Below are positions 50,227 through 61,647 of a stretch of DNA of 64,000 nt, piece by piece. The notes below the pieces were generated by a model that had not been told where the DNA came from, did not search any database, and saw nothing but the letters and a program-made list of their open reading frames with translations. The stretch is taken from assembly GCA_944548615.1 (NCBI GenBank), contig OX155967.1, positions 1,833,662 to 1,897,661 on the forward strand, given 5' to 3'. Within the stretch, counting starts at the first letter, position 1, and every line of letters starts with the position of its first letter. The DNA is from Micropterix aruncella. Taxonomy: Eukaryota > Arthropoda > Insecta > Lepidoptera > Micropterigidae. The position numbers and the translations under genes were made by a program.

Positions 50227-53200
50227 GTGTGTTTTTATTTTATTTTTGGAGGAATAGAGAATCTGGCTGCAAGCCGGCTTTAGATCGAGGGTAGAGCCAC
50301 AGTAGATACATGTAAACAATAGCTCAACATCATTAAAATAACGAAAAATGCCTCACCAAAATATACACATCTCGGGGCAGTTTGAAAAAGGTCGCTCAAG
50401 TTTGCTACGGCTGATTCTGGCCTAGCATCATGTTGGATTGTCGGCCAATTGTAGGTGTTGTAGACATACTTATATACCTGTTTGTGGACATTAGTACAAG
50501 GGCTGTTCAAAAAGTAATGATAATAATGATTCTGTAGGGAAATGTATTGCGAAAGGTGGTAATACAGCATACCATCGAGTAGCCCATTCTTTTAGCCATA
50601 TATAAAGATTAATTTCAACTCGATCCCTGCAGTTAGTGGAAGTATGTGACAATTCGCATAACGTGTGTTAGATATTCACCTACCACATCCAGCATGGATA
50701 GAAGTTGGAGCAAAGTTGTAACATAAAATTTTTAGCGAAACTCGAGAAGAACCGAAAAGATCCGTTCGAATTATTAACTATGGTGTAATTTTAATTATTA
50801 ACTACGGTGTATTTATAAAATTTTAATGCATCATGACAAATAGAGTTGTCAACTACAACGGGTGAACCCGTCACCTCAGGAAGTTTTAACGATCGCTCTT
50901 CGGTTGGGCTCGCACTTCATGTGTGGAGGCCGCCGGATGAGTGTTGACCCGTGAGTGTGACCAACCCTGAACAGAATGGGTCTTTGTGGCTAACTCATCA
51001 ATGGCCTATTAGCTCCCTGCATCATGACATCTTGAGGTGTCGACTACAACGGGCGAGCCCGTCACCACAGGAAGTTTTAACGATTAGTCGTTCTATCTCC
51101 CTGGAGTGAGCGTAGAAGACTTTGGACAAAAGACAATCGCCTTACCGCGAGATAGCCAGGAATGCTACCTGGCGGGCGACACTCGCGCCCATACTACCAA
51201 TTGTGACCAGATTTCTCCGGTCTCTCGATTGGTTCCGAGTTCGAGGTCGCTTTCGCGGTCCTCTCCCTTACGAAGCGGTGAAACGGTGAATACCGAATCT
51301 ATCGCGGACCATGGCGTCCTTTGCCCTCCTCTAACCCGGGATCGGATGGCCAATGGTCATTTCAAGAGCAGTCGCCGTAAGGTACGCAACCACCCCCGCT
51401 CTATAGGAAACAATACAGCTTCCAGACTCCCCCGACTGTGATGCCCCCCTGCATCATGACAGTGATGTTATCTTTCCCCTTCTATCCTCTATCTTTTGGG
51501 GGAGGAATTTTGAAAGACACGACAGGAATTCCCCTGACAAAGACATCAAACACAATGCTCACGTCTTCAAGTTGAATTTGAGGCGCGTTCCAAAATCAAA
51601 TGTACAATCGATAGTACGACGCGCCTGGATGCTAGGCGCCTAGTGAAATAAGTTTTTTTTTTTAAACACATGAATTTGCCGCTCCTTAAATTTCCGCCTG
51701 AGCAGGTACCCCGGGTCTGGAACCCCTCCACCCCCACTAGATGAGGGGGGAGAGGAAGAAAACTTAACGAGACTGGTGAAACGAGAGGCAGTCATCAAAC
51801 ATAACACCCAAATTTCGTAATACAAACACAATGGGGATAGGAGAATGGCCTATATGGTAGTTGCGATTAATTGGATGATCGGCACGAGAGTACGACATGT
51901 GTGCACACTTTGTAGAATTAAATCCATGGTTGCTATTCCGTAACGAAAAATCTAGCGTCAATAAAATTATACATTCATTTTAATAGTGACGACCCTAGCG
52001 ATCCGGGCGACGCGCTACAACCGCTATGTTGAGCTACAGTTTACATTGTCTCACTGGTGCACCTTGCGCCCCCTTCTATATCTCATAATTCTTTTCTTTA
52101 GGATCTGACTGATGAATGCCTTGAGAAGTTAGCACTGCAAGAAATACAATTGTCTCCCCCGCCTGAAGACTTGGTTCACCTCATCTATGATCCTAAAATA
52201 TTTTTTGCAACTGCGCTGGCGATGAAATATAAAGAGGATGGCAACTTTTACTTTTCAAATCAGTTCTACCACCTGGCAATTATTTTGTAAGTTTATTGTT
52301 TAATACCTGTTACTTTTAAACCCAAAAACTTGACTATTTTTAAATCATTGTAAGCCGGAGCATGGTGTTCAGATCTTTACAATCTTTCTGGATAGAACCC
52401 CAATTATCATGATAAATTGGAAATAGAGCTATCCATATAAACAAAAATCATATTAACCCTTGGAGTAAATGGGTATTTTCATGGATGCATCTGTCACTTT
52501 TGCAGGATTTTCGGCGACATCGACGGCGCTAGACTTCAAGGACTATAACTACGAAACTACTACACCAATCATAAAAAGAACAACTGCACAATGATTGCTT
52601 TGAAATTTCGAATATAGAATATTGAAATATCATTTTGTAAAACAATTAGATAATTATGAATAAATATGAGAACGTCAAAGAAGTGAAAAAACAATGGCCG
52701 ACTTTAGCATTTGCGACGCGACATTCAAAGACCCGAAATACTTTATATACACGATAAATGGTACATCTAATCAGTTTAGGGGGACTATATGATGTTGTAG
52801 AAATGGTTTTACTTAAGATTCGTTGAAATAAACACCGAAAACTACACGAAAAACGTATCCGAAAACGAAACACACGCTCCGCGGATTTTGACGTTCGGGA
52901 AGGCGGGCGACGAGTTTCGGGAAGGCGGGCGTTCAATTTGCAGCGGTCCGTAATAATATGTTACATGGACTGCGCAGTTGCTGCTGCGAATGCTAACAGA
53001 GAGAATTTAATTCTGTACCGATCTGCCATACGCATGAAAGAGACAAAATGCTTTCGATGGTAAAAAAAGAGTTCGAAAGCGCGCGCGCCGAGCGGAACCA
53101 GATCTGGTCGTATCATACTCAACGGATAATAATTGTTTCACAACCAGATTTGGTCGTATCATACTCAACGGGTTAAACAATTTCTTAGAGTGGGGTTTCT

Positions 53201-55784
53201 CAAACTTACAGTCCCATGTACCCCTATTATTTTTTTCAGATGACTGTAAAACCCTTTAAAAAATGTATCTATAGAAGAAAGTAAGATTTTTTAAAATTTA
53301 AATAAAAGATAATAGTCACAAAAGCAATATTATGTCATTAACCTTTCGGAAACCAGCCTTCGCGTGGAAAAATGGCGCCACACCTTTTCTGGTCCATATC
53401 GTACTAACAGACATCTGGTCCATACTAACAATATCGTTTTTTTATGAATTTTCTCTTGTTACCTAAAATTAATCTTGTTAGTCATGAATAGGAGCTAATG
53501 GGCCCTGTTGAAGTTGGCCACGAAGACCCGTTTGTTTAAGGTCGGTCACACTCACGGGTCAACACCCATCCGGCGGCCTCCACGCATGAAGTGCGATCCC
53601 GGGCAGGACTCTGGCCTTAGGGCCAGTCTCTTACCCCGCGATCAACTAGAGGTTGATCCCGGGGTTCGCATACTCCACTTTGAGAAAGAGTGGGATACGA
53701 GAATGGTCTTAGAGAATTACAACAATATTAGAGAAGTGAAGTGCCTTAAGAGGATTACAACAATGTTAGAGAAATTAAACAATATTAGGTTAAACAGAGA
53801 ATAACAATAATAATTATTATTATTATTATATTATACACTAGCAGCTTAAGGCTGATGCGTGTATATCACATGCACTTGTTTTTAAACTTGTGACTGTTTT
53901 GCACTAAGAAAAATGTCCAGTTTGTTTTTAAAGCTATTGACAGATATATAATATTAGAGAAATGAAACAATATTAGGTTAAACATACGTAAAGGTAATCA
54001 AATTTAGTACTCTTGATTAATTGATTTAGCTTTTTTCCACTCGAAACCCTGGTTATTATTTTGACACAAATCTTATTTTTTTAATTCTGTCATATTGTTT
54101 CAATTTTAATTACTTTATTAGGCTATGTTATTTAATTATTTCCTGTATTATTTTTAACAATATTTCTTTCATACAACTGTCATGATAATTACTTTTCTTG
54201 TAATTAAATTGTAGATGTAACTCCGTCCAGATATAAATCTTTATTCCCTATCTTGGAAGATATCTTGTATTGTAGAATTAATTCTTCCATGGGAATAATA
54301 TATCCCAAAAGACCACGCTAAATAAAAAGTTAAATAAATACCATGATCTCGCAAATGCCGTCACCCTGAACGGCTTCATGGTTCACCTTCACGCGGTGAA
54401 AGTTGGCACTCGTGGCCTGCCACCCAAATTTCTGTTTTACCTCTAAAGATCTTGGTCTCTCCGGGAAAATAATCAACTTCTTCCAATAAATAAAATAAAA
54501 TAAATAAAATACAAACGGAGCTGCCATAGAATTCAACGGCCAAAGTCGGGCCCATCATAATACTGTTATTACACTTCTGGGGGATGCAATTTCCGTATCT
54601 GAAATTCTATGGCTTCGAAGGGGGCAGTGAATGGGTGGTAAGGTAACGCTCACATGTGGCAAGACCTACAACTCCTACACCTACCACAGCCGGTCGTCAG
54701 TCCGAAGTCCACCGCTCAATCCCCCAGAAGTGAAACAATAACATTACTATGGGCCCGATTCTGGTCGGTGAATTCCATGACAGCTTCGTTTATATTTATT
54801 ATATTGTAGTGCATCTGAGAGTAGGAAAAACCTAGCTGAGTAGCATATTATATTTGCAGTCATCATTCAGAAACTTGCCATTTATGTTTATTCCTTCTGT
54901 TTCCCACATGTTAATGCTTTTTTTACAGATATACAGAAGGCATCAAGATCAAATGTGGATACCGGCTGTTAGACGCCAGCTTCTACAACAACATTGCGGC
55001 TTGCCACTGGAAACTGCAGAACTACAGAGCGTGTCTAATCGCCAACGAAAAGGCGCTTTCCTTCGATGAGGACAATCGTAAGGCGCGTTTCCGCGCAATC
55101 AACTCTGCGCTCAAAGCGTACAAACCAGACATTGCATTGAAACACTGCTGGGCTTGTGAAAAAAAGTACCCGGACAGCCTCGAACTTATCTTTCTGTTCG
55201 CGAGCGCCACGGTCCACAGCGTCAATATGAAAACATTGATAGAGATGAAGAGGCGAATGAAGAAGGCGCCTCAGATCCCGTACGTATCGCCGATAATCCG
55301 TCAGAGAGCTGACCCATTCTTTAACCTTCGCACCGAGTATAAGAATATCAAAGTGATCAACAATCGTCTGCACTGGACCATCGATGTAATATTTTACAAA
55401 TATAGCGTATTACCTGTTAAGTTAACCCCCTCAATCAACTCTACGGTGGAATGCTGTGAAGACGCCCCGCTGGCGAATCAACTCAAGAAGATATTGCCAC
55501 CGTGGTGGGATGAAAAAAAAGAAAACCGTATTAGAAACGTCAATGTATACTTCAAAGGCAGCGATGGCAAAGCGCATCGGATCAATCCACGCTTAATTTT
55601 AAGAGATATCATGATGATGAAACATTTTGTTCTGCGCTGCGGTTCATTGAGATTCTATATCGTTGTTAAAGGTAGTATACCAGAAGAAATGATTCGGATT
55701 CACGGTCCCGTGGGATATGGTGGACTCGAGGAAAAGCTTGAGCATCTGAAATTTAACACAGAAGAGATAGATGTAGTTACTTGA
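50092..55784 (+). CDS. TTC4: TTC4/Dpit47-like TPR co-chaperone, copy 2 (complete)
   Basis: Exons 50092-50226, 52102-52286 and 54929-55784 give 391 residues, near the usual length of animal TTC4. It starts at MPTSNDEKVELAKKLD; the only upstream ATG in frame (50038) is closed by TAG at 50047. TPR1 is about 83-118 (MKYKEDGNFYF), TPR2 123-156 (FYNNIAACHWKLQNYRACL), TPR3 157-190 (RKARFRAINSALKAYKPD). Hsp90-clamp positions K-N, N, K-R are kept, though NNR is NNI in TPR2. The wheel domain shows LPPWWDEKKENRIRNVNVYF, KGSDGKAHRINPRL and LRFYIVVKGSIPEEM, with a longer tail than copy 1. By family it should be a cytosolic Hsp90/Hsp70 co-chaperone. Complete and uninterrupted; introns of 1.9 and 2.6 kb hold mobile elements. 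Confidence 0.88.
50503..50790 (+). pseudogene. Mariner relic, 5' end
   Basis: GGGCTGTTCAAAAAGTAATG is a mariner-type left end. At 50694 ATGGATAGAAGTTGGAGCAA (MDRSWSK) is followed, after shifts, by KFLAKLEKNRKDPFELL, the start of a mariner transposase. The 3' part is missing. Confidence 0.5.
50839..51017 (-). mobile_element. Family C copy, internally deleted
   Basis: Both ends are present (GTTGTCAACTACAACGGGTG at the 3' end; GGCCTATTAGCTCC at the 5' end) but the centre is missing. Flanked by TGCATCATGACA at 50827-50838 and 51018-51029. Confidence 0.75.
51030..51449 (-). mobile_element. Family C copy, 5'-truncated
   Basis: GGTGTCGACTACAACGGGCG to CCAGACTCCCCCGACTG. Flanked by the same TGCATCATGACA (51018-51029, 51450-51461), so three copies of one 12-mer bracket two head-to-tail elements. 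Confidence 0.78.
51462..51759. other. Unassigned intronic stretch
   Basis: Holds a loose inverted GC element (GACGCGCCTGGATGCTAGGCGC, split reading 51616-51640) and a LINE 3' UTR-like CCCCTCCACCCCC. No gene recognised. Confidence 0.3.
51760..51990 (-). pseudogene. LINE reverse transcriptase fragment
   Basis: Minus strand NSTKCAHMSYSR, IPIVFVLRNLGVMFDDCLSF: the KT..M.FSR...LGV.FD block downstream of the RT active site. Confidence 0.6.
52102..52286 (+). CDS. TTC4: TTC4-like copy 2, exon 2
   Basis: Acceptor CTTTTCTTTAG|GATCTG, donor ATTTT|GTAAGT at 52287, phase 2. 61 codons plus two bases: linker LSPPPEDLVHLIYDP and TPR1 start ALAMKYKEDGNFYFSNQFYH. Boundaries match copy 1 exon 2. Confidence 0.87.
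52287..53097. other. Intron 2 of copy 2, left part
   Basis: Mostly unassigned. A tandem GGGAAGGCGGGCG pair lies at 52898-52930 in a CpG-rich patch flanked by AT-rich DNA. Confidence 0.35.
53098..53170. repeat. Direct repeat of 26-27 bp
   Basis: CCAGATCTGGTCGTATCATA (continuing CTCAACGG) at 53099 recurs at 53143 with one change, 44 bp apart. Confidence 0.65.
53352..53487 (+). repeat. Repeat F copy 2
   Basis: ACCAGCCTTCGCGTGGAAAA, CTAACAATATCG and CTTGTTAGTCATG; matches 32587-32718. Confidence 0.55.
53491..53645 (+). mobile_element. Family C 5' part
   Basis: GGAGCTAATGGGCCCTGTTG, GTCGGTCACACTCACGGGTC and CATCCGGCGGCCTCCACGCA match the first 150 bp of 27873-28544. The rest is absent or replaced. 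Confidence 0.65.
53800..53960 (-). repeat. CR1/L2-type LINE 3' tail
   Basis: (ATT)n at 53810-53830 then ACACTAGCAGCTTAAGGCTG, the inverse of the tail of 36240-37035 (GCTGCTAGTGTAT). Confidence 0.5.
53961..54329. other. AT-rich intronic stretch
   Basis: No recognisable feature apart from T-rich runs. Confidence 0.35.
54330..54790. pseudogene. Rearranged pieces of the PD-(D/E)XK-like LINE
   Basis: 54341-54490 (+) reads HDLANAV, GFMVHLHAVKVGTRGLP, as in 33472-34083. 54505-54580 is the 3' UTR inverted, and 54585-54745 is the C-terminus and 3' UTR forward again. The 3' UTR pieces face each other (GGGCCCATCATAATACTGTT / ACTATGGGCCCGATTC). Confidence 0.6.
54929..55784 (+). CDS. TTC4: TTC4-like copy 2, exon 3
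   Basis: Acceptor TTTTTTTACAG|ATATAC; the first base completes a Leu codon. 284 codons to TGA at 55782-55784, with TPR2, TPR3, a charged linker (MKRRMKKAP) and the wheel domain. Unlike copy 1, no splice donor follows GSIPEE; the reading continues 30 residues (HGPVGYGGLEEKLEHLKFN). Confidence 0.9.
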
Positions 55785-55849
55785 TAATTTACGATAATCC
55801 CCCACTTTACCCACTTTTAGAACCAGAGGGCCTATTCTTGACGAATTTA

Positions 55850-56545
55850 GCATGCTAAATTTGCCTATGGTTCATGTTAATTAAATGGACCATTAGAAAA
55901 ATTTAACATGCTAAATATGCCCATGGCCCATGTTAATCAAATGAACCATATACAAATTTAGCATGCTAAATTTTTCAAGAATCAACGAAAATCAACAATC
56001 AAGAATCATAAAAATATTTGCCATATTTGTCTTTTCTGATGCAGCAAATGGACCATAGACATATTTGGCATGCTAAATGTGCCTATGGCCATGTTAATCA
56101 AATGGACCATAGACAAATTTAGAATGCTAAATTTGCCTAGGGTCCATGTTAATCAAATAGATCATAGACATATTTAGCATGCTGAATTTGCCTATGGCCC
56201 ATGTTAATCAAATAGACCATAAACAAATTTAGCATGCTAAATTTTCCTATGGCCCATGGTAATCAAATGGACCATAGACAAAATTAGTATGCTAAATTTG
56301 CCTATGGCCGTGTTAATCAAATGGACAATAGACAAATTTAGCATGCTAAATTTGCCTATGGCCCATGTTAATCAAATGGACCATAGACAAATTTAGAATG
56401 CTAAATTTGCCTATGGCCCATGTTAATCAAATGGACCATAGACAAATTTAGCATGCTTAATTTACCTATGGCCCATTTTAATCAATTGGACCATAGACAA
56501 ATTTAGCATGCTAAATTTGTTCAAGAATATCCCTTAGCGCAGGAT
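55850..56545. repeat. Minisatellite with palindromic ~55-bp unit
   Basis: Units of AAATTTAGCATGCTAAATTT, GCCTATGGCCCATGTTAATC and AAATGGACCATAGAC repeat about 11 times, beginning about 66 bp after the copy 2 stop codon. Each unit contains the palindrome TTTAGCATGCTAAA. A block ATATTTGCCATATTTGTCTT appears both inside (56020) and just after (56570) the array, indicating a larger duplication. The first AATAAA after the stop is at 56563-56568, beyond the array; an ATTAAA lies at 55880. Confidence 0.85.
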
Positions 56546-56611
56546 AAGTCACGTCATTTTATAATAAAAATATTTGCCATATTTGTCTTTTCTGATGCTA
56601 CAGGATCATAT

Positions 56612-56806
56612 ACGGGTGTTACACGTTCAATCTGGCATCAGTTCAGTCTGCGACCTTGATTATTAACTGATGAAAGGTCTAATAGAAATTATCAAAATCT
56701 TTGAAAATCCATCAGTTTAGTCGCAACGCAATAAACGATCAGTTTCTCGTCAGTCTGACCAACGTCACGGACTGAACTGATACAAGATTAAATGTGTAAC
56801 ACCCGT
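56612..56806. mobile_element. MITE with ACGGGTGTTACAC termini
   Basis: ACGGGTGTTACACGTTCAAT and CATCAGTTCAGTC on the left return inverted on the right (GACTGAACTGATAC, GTGTAACACCCGT). 195 bp, no coding. Confidence 0.75.
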
Positions 56807-57694
56807 CATAGAAATTACAGTCCCGCTACTGGCAGAGGTTGCGTTCGACGGAAGTCTAAAGTTATCCTATTATGGACTAGTCAAATATATTTAAGATATC
56901 TAAGAATCGCGTCTAAAACTAGTTAAAATTACGAATTTAATAATGAAAACTTATCTCGATATCTTGAAAATTGGGTTTTTTAATTATTGTTTATTTAAAG
57001 TTGTGATTTACAACAGTTGGAAAAAGTTCAATTACGAATTTCTGCCCAGCTTCTTCTTGAGTGAGCTTTTTTATTCTTCATTACTCAAGTAACTTTTAAA
57101 TGAAATGAAATTTTCCCTAATTTATTTATTTATTTTATTATCAGAAATATACCGAATTATTATACATAATTTTAATTTTATGTTGAGGAGTAAGCCTATT
57201 AATGTTTCACAGGTATTCAAATGTTGTATAAATACTAGAGCGGAACGTTAAATATTAAACAGCAATGAATGTTATTTATTTTTTAAAATACTTGTGACTA
57301 GGAAAGTACGATAACTATGTTAAATGTATTGACCAAGTGAATCAGTGTAGGGTCTGTGCAGGTGTGCGTTTTGAGGTAATAAGGTGTTTGTGAGGATCAA
57401 GATTGTATGTGTGAGTTGGGTATAATTTATTATAGGTTGTATGCGTATCTTTGTCTGTGATACAGGTTGTGTATGTATATCTTTGTCTGTGATACAGGTT
57501 GTGTGTGTTTGTTATCTTTGCTGTAATATTTTTGAATGTGTGTCTTTGGCTTGATTATGTTTCAGTAAATTATATTTTTTTAATTGATACATTTAAAATA
57601 TTGACAATATTAGAATTGCTGATTATATGTAAGAGTATTAAAATAACATTCAATTGTCATAACTTATTGAAATAACAGTCAATTGTCAATTTAA
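56807..57694. other. Intergenic stretch
   Basis: Contains two tandem 37-bp blocks with ATCTTTGTCTGTGATACAGG near 57450-57500 in a GT-rich tract. Nothing coding recognised. Confidence 0.4.
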
Positions 57695-57892
57695 AGCCCC
57701 ATATTCGTGGTAAACTTTTGTTTATCGACAAAGTTGAATCAACATGTTGCTGAGTTGCCGCTCGAGCGACAACTTTTCAATACGCAGTGGTAAACTCCGC
57801 AACACGTAATGTTGCGAAAACATGTTTCAGTAACTCAGCAACATGTTGATTCAACTTTGTTGATGAACAAAAATTTACAGTGAATACGGGGC
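57695..57892. mobile_element. MITE with ~60-bp inverted ends, TTAA flanks
   Basis: GCCCCATATTCGTGGTAAAC, AAGTTGAATCAACATGTTGC at the left and the inverse at the right (GCAACATGTTGATTCAACTT, GAATACGGGGC). TTAA adjoins both ends, which would fit a piggyBac-type target. Confidence 0.75.
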
Positions 57893-59001
57893 TTAAGATG
57901 TTTTAATATTTACAACATATAGTTGATCTATATGTGAGACCTCTAACGCATCAAAAAGTCAAATTTGCGTTTTTGCCTTGCATGTCCCGAGGGCTCGAAT
58001 TGCTTAGTTTTCTTGTCATTCTCATTGCAGTGGCATCTCGTAGGCATGAGTGAATGATTTTATTCGGTTGTACGTCTTACGTGAGTAATTTCTTGCAAAG
58101 AAATTAACTATATGACAGTTGTAATTATTAGTACAGAAAACTAATATATTTTTTAATTTTGTTCTATTTAGAAAAACTAAAAAAAGCAACTCGTGAATGA
58201 AGTCATTCAGTTTTTTCTATGCCCTGAAATGTTCACTTGTTGGCATATACGAGGTGTCACATATAGAGCGACAATATCATACCTCCAGAAATCCCGGAAA
58301 ATGCAACCGCTCCCAGTAGCTAGATTGATGTTTCTACAGTCCTGAGATATTCAAGAATACAAATATAGTAGTATTTTTGGCATAAAATGACAAAAACCTT
58401 TTAATATTCAATACAAATCGAAAATGCAAATTATTCACAAATTAAAAATTGCTGTATCATGAAGCTTACAGAAACAAAGTTCCCGAAAGGTGTGAAGTGA
58501 GCGACGCACTACCCGAGTGAACATCTATACCCCAATCCATATGATTGGATGTGTGAGGAGTAAGGGAGAATAGAGATAAATTAGTATATATGTTACTAAG
58601 GGAGAAGAAAGATAACATAGCAGTATGATGGCAGTGTTGCCAAATCGCTAGCACATTTTCTAGCCATAACAGTATTAAAAATAGAGAAAGGGCAATTTCT
58701 ATTTATTTTACTAGCATCTTCAATATTAGATACAATATAGTTGGTAGATAGCTTATGGAGATAGATTTTTTCGATTTTTTAACATAATTATGGATGTAAA
58801 ATGTGCCAGTCATCCAGCAGCACTATGTCGGTCTCATCCAACTGATGTTTTCTACCAAATGCTCGCATGGTCCATCAGTCATTTCACAACTTTCGGGAGC
58901 GTGGCCGTTGCACGCTCTAGCAGGAGAGAATGGAATAGAGTATCAGTTATAAGTTAATTGAATAAAATGTTTAATACGAATATTATAGATACACGTTTAT
59001 A
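57893..59001. other. Intergenic stretch
   Basis: No gene or complete element recognised. CACGCTCTAGCAGGAGA near 58910 resembles a block at 61665-61735. Confidence 0.35.
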
Positions 59002-59623
59002 CAGGTTGCGCAGGGAAATGGCAAATTTTGAAGTAACGTAATTTACAAGAATAAACACAAGAAAAACATATTTTATTGACTAAGGTATGTATAGTATGCC
59101 ATTTATGTTTTCATTTATTGGTGCATTATATTTTCATTAACTTAATTCATGCAGTATTCTTTGTACGCTTCGTCGTCCAATCTCTAGCGCAGATGCATGT
59201 TGTTGAACGGAGTGGTGAGAGCTCGATAGAAACTAGAACAGCTGCAATTCTCTCTGGGGTACGCAGCGTTCGAACGCCACTGGGCTTCTTTATCAAGGCT
59301 GAACCAGTTTCTTCAAAATTACGCACCCACTTTCTAATGGCATGAGCAGATAAGACACGTCCATGGAACAGATAAGACACGTCCAGATAAGTCACTTCTT
59401 AACTGGTAATGCTGTTGAAATACTATTTCCTTGGTAGTCACACTATCACCCTGCTTGTAATACGCTTTGACAGCAATAGTACGTTCTGCACCGCTCCAAG
59501 GCTTAATTATTACTAAATGGCAATGCATTTATGACAACTGCGCATCGGTTCCGAATAACTTGCAATACTACAGTGTTGCCATCTCGAACATTCAAAATTT
59601 CTCATTTCCCTGCGAAGTCCTGT
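59002..59623 (-). mobile_element. Short Tc1/mariner-group element with HTH remnant
   Basis: CAGGTTGCGCAGGGAAATG at the left and the inverse of CAGGACTTCGCAGGGAAATG at the right, with TA on both sides. The minus strand encodes WSGAERTIAVKAYYKQGDSV, AIRKWVRNFEETGSALIKKP and VRTLRTPERIAAV, the paired helix-turn-helix (DUF4817-like) start of such transposases. The catalytic domain is deleted. Confidence 0.75.
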
Positions 59624-60059
59624 ATATATGATTATGATTTTAATGCTATGCTAATATTTGGACGACACAGATTTATCTGTGAATAATTCGGTTTTGTATG
59701 ACGTTTTGTATAAAGGTAAGTATGCCTTTTTACAAGCCTTTTGATTAAGATTCATCAACGGACTAAATTTGCCTTGATCATTCATTGGTATTATAGTACA
59801 TCCTACAGAGAAATAAACATTTCATTTGGCATTAAAAAATAGTTTCATTTATAAAATAAGAAAAGGCGTAGTGATGTGTGTTCAAAAGTTTTTGTAGGTG
59901 GCGTGGCGTCGTCAGCAACGATTGACCTATGGAGGTGAGCGATAAACCGAGTATCCCCACGAAGCTCCGGCAGTTAACCGCCGCAATGTTGCCAGACGAC
60001 TGGCACAATTTCCAGTCATGATACTGTTGAAAACAACCCTAAAAATGACTACCAACTTG
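59624..60059. other. Intergenic stretch
   Basis: AT-rich at first, then a mixed segment near 59880-60010. No feature recognised. Confidence 0.35.
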
Positions 60060-60720
60060 GAGCGATTAGCTTAACCACCACAAATGCACAGAAAGACTTT
60101 GGTATAAAGATAACGGACAACTTGAAATGGGCAAACCATATTGAAAACATCGTAAAACAGGCAAACTCACTTCTATATTTGGTAAAGAAAGCTTTTCAAG
60201 TATTGACGATACCGACATTTCTAAAAATCTACAAAACCTACATTCAACCCTCTGATCGAGTATGGTTTTCAAATCCTGCTTGAAAGTATACAACGTAGAG
60301 CGACAAAACTGCCAAAAACCCTAAGAACCTATGAACATAGATTAAAAATCCTTAAACTGACAACTCTGGAGCAACGGAGACACAGAGGAGATCTCAGAGA
60401 CATACAAAATACTGAGGCAACACTACGACTGCCCAGAGTTGGAAAGCATGTTTGTGTTAAATTCAAACCATCACTGAGGTCACAGCCTGAAACTCAACGT
60501 TACAAGCTTTTCAACTGAAGCAAGAAAGCACTTCCTGACAAACAGAATCATGAACAGCTGGAATAAACTGCCCGAGGAAGTTATCGAAGCACCAACCATA
60601 AACGCATTCAAAAATAGGCTTGACATATATTTAAAAAATGATATATAAAAGAAAATAAAAATAAAAAAGGAAACGGCAACACCAGTTAATTTCATAGATA
60701 TGAACACATGAGCGTTAAGC
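60060..60720 (+). pseudogene. CR1/L2-type LINE C-terminus, decayed
   Basis: Across three frames: LKWANHIENIVKQANSLLYL, IYKTYIQPLIEYGFQI, LESIQRRATKLPKTLR, LTTLEQRRHRGDLRD. Same block order as 36240-37035 but with deletions, shifts and stops. Confidence 0.75.
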
Positions 60721-60960
60721 TGCTAGTTCATCAACAAATAATAATAATAAAACCCAAAAATATAAAGTTTCTTAGAAATCCCAGAAAAAAGCACCAAATT
60801 TTTACATTTCAAAACAAAATTCCCAAGACTCGCTTAACGATAACAAAAGCGGCTAATTTATCAGGTAAAATTGCAAATCTGGTAACGCTGCTGATTGATT
60901 TTAGTATTGAGACCCAAGATTTGTACGAATGCTCTCGCGCCACACTATACCAACCAGTAG
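60721..60960. other. Unassigned stretch
   Basis: LINE tail (ATAATAATAA near 60740) then unassigned sequence. Confidence 0.3.
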
Positions 60961-61647
60961 CTTTACTCTCGAGCTACAGGGCAATGCGGGAAGAGGGTGC
61001 GAGGAATGTGGGCAGAGGGGTACGTCCCGACGAACGCGAACAGTTAACATTACGAGCAATTAAAGGCTGGCAACTTTTTGAGAGTTTGGATATCTGTGTA
61101 GGCCGAGTAGCGCAACATCTGGCGACCATATCCGAGCCCTTACTACTTGTGACGTATTCGCTTTGATTTTAATTTGGTTCTAAGAGAAGCTACTGTCTGA
61201 GGTATTCTGTGCTCGTGCGGTGCGTTTTCACACCCCATGCTCAGTATAATAACACCTAGTAAGTTCACTCAAGAGCTACAAGGCAATGCGGGAAGAGGGT
61301 GCGACGAAGGTGGGGCGAGGGGTAAGTCATGCCGCGTCCTTAGGCCCATAGTTACGGCGCTGTGGGCTGTGACGCGCTGTGGGCGCAGTTTGTGTCCGCT
61401 CTTAGGTCGGGTGTTATTACTTTTTTGTGCAGATTTACGAGTTGATGCTAACGATATTCTCAGAACAAATCGGTAGCATAATAGCATCTGGATCGCCGGG
61501 GCACCGTAAATGTGGCCGGGACGATGTTTTAAGAAGAAGACGAGTAATCATACTACGATTTATGGTAGCCCTTAAGATTCCTGATGTCACTTGCTTCGAT
61601 TTCAATTTTGTTCTAAGAGAAGCTACTGTCTGGTACACTGTGCCCCA
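60961..61647. repeat. Imperfect direct repeats of about 300 bp
   Basis: GAGCTACAGGGCAATGCGGG then AAGAGGGTGCG at 60971 recurs at 61273. TCTAAGAGAAGCTACTGTCT at about 61180 recurs at about 61612. The spacing between blocks differs, so this is a shuffled duplication. Open frames here are not conserved between copies. Confidence 0.55.
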
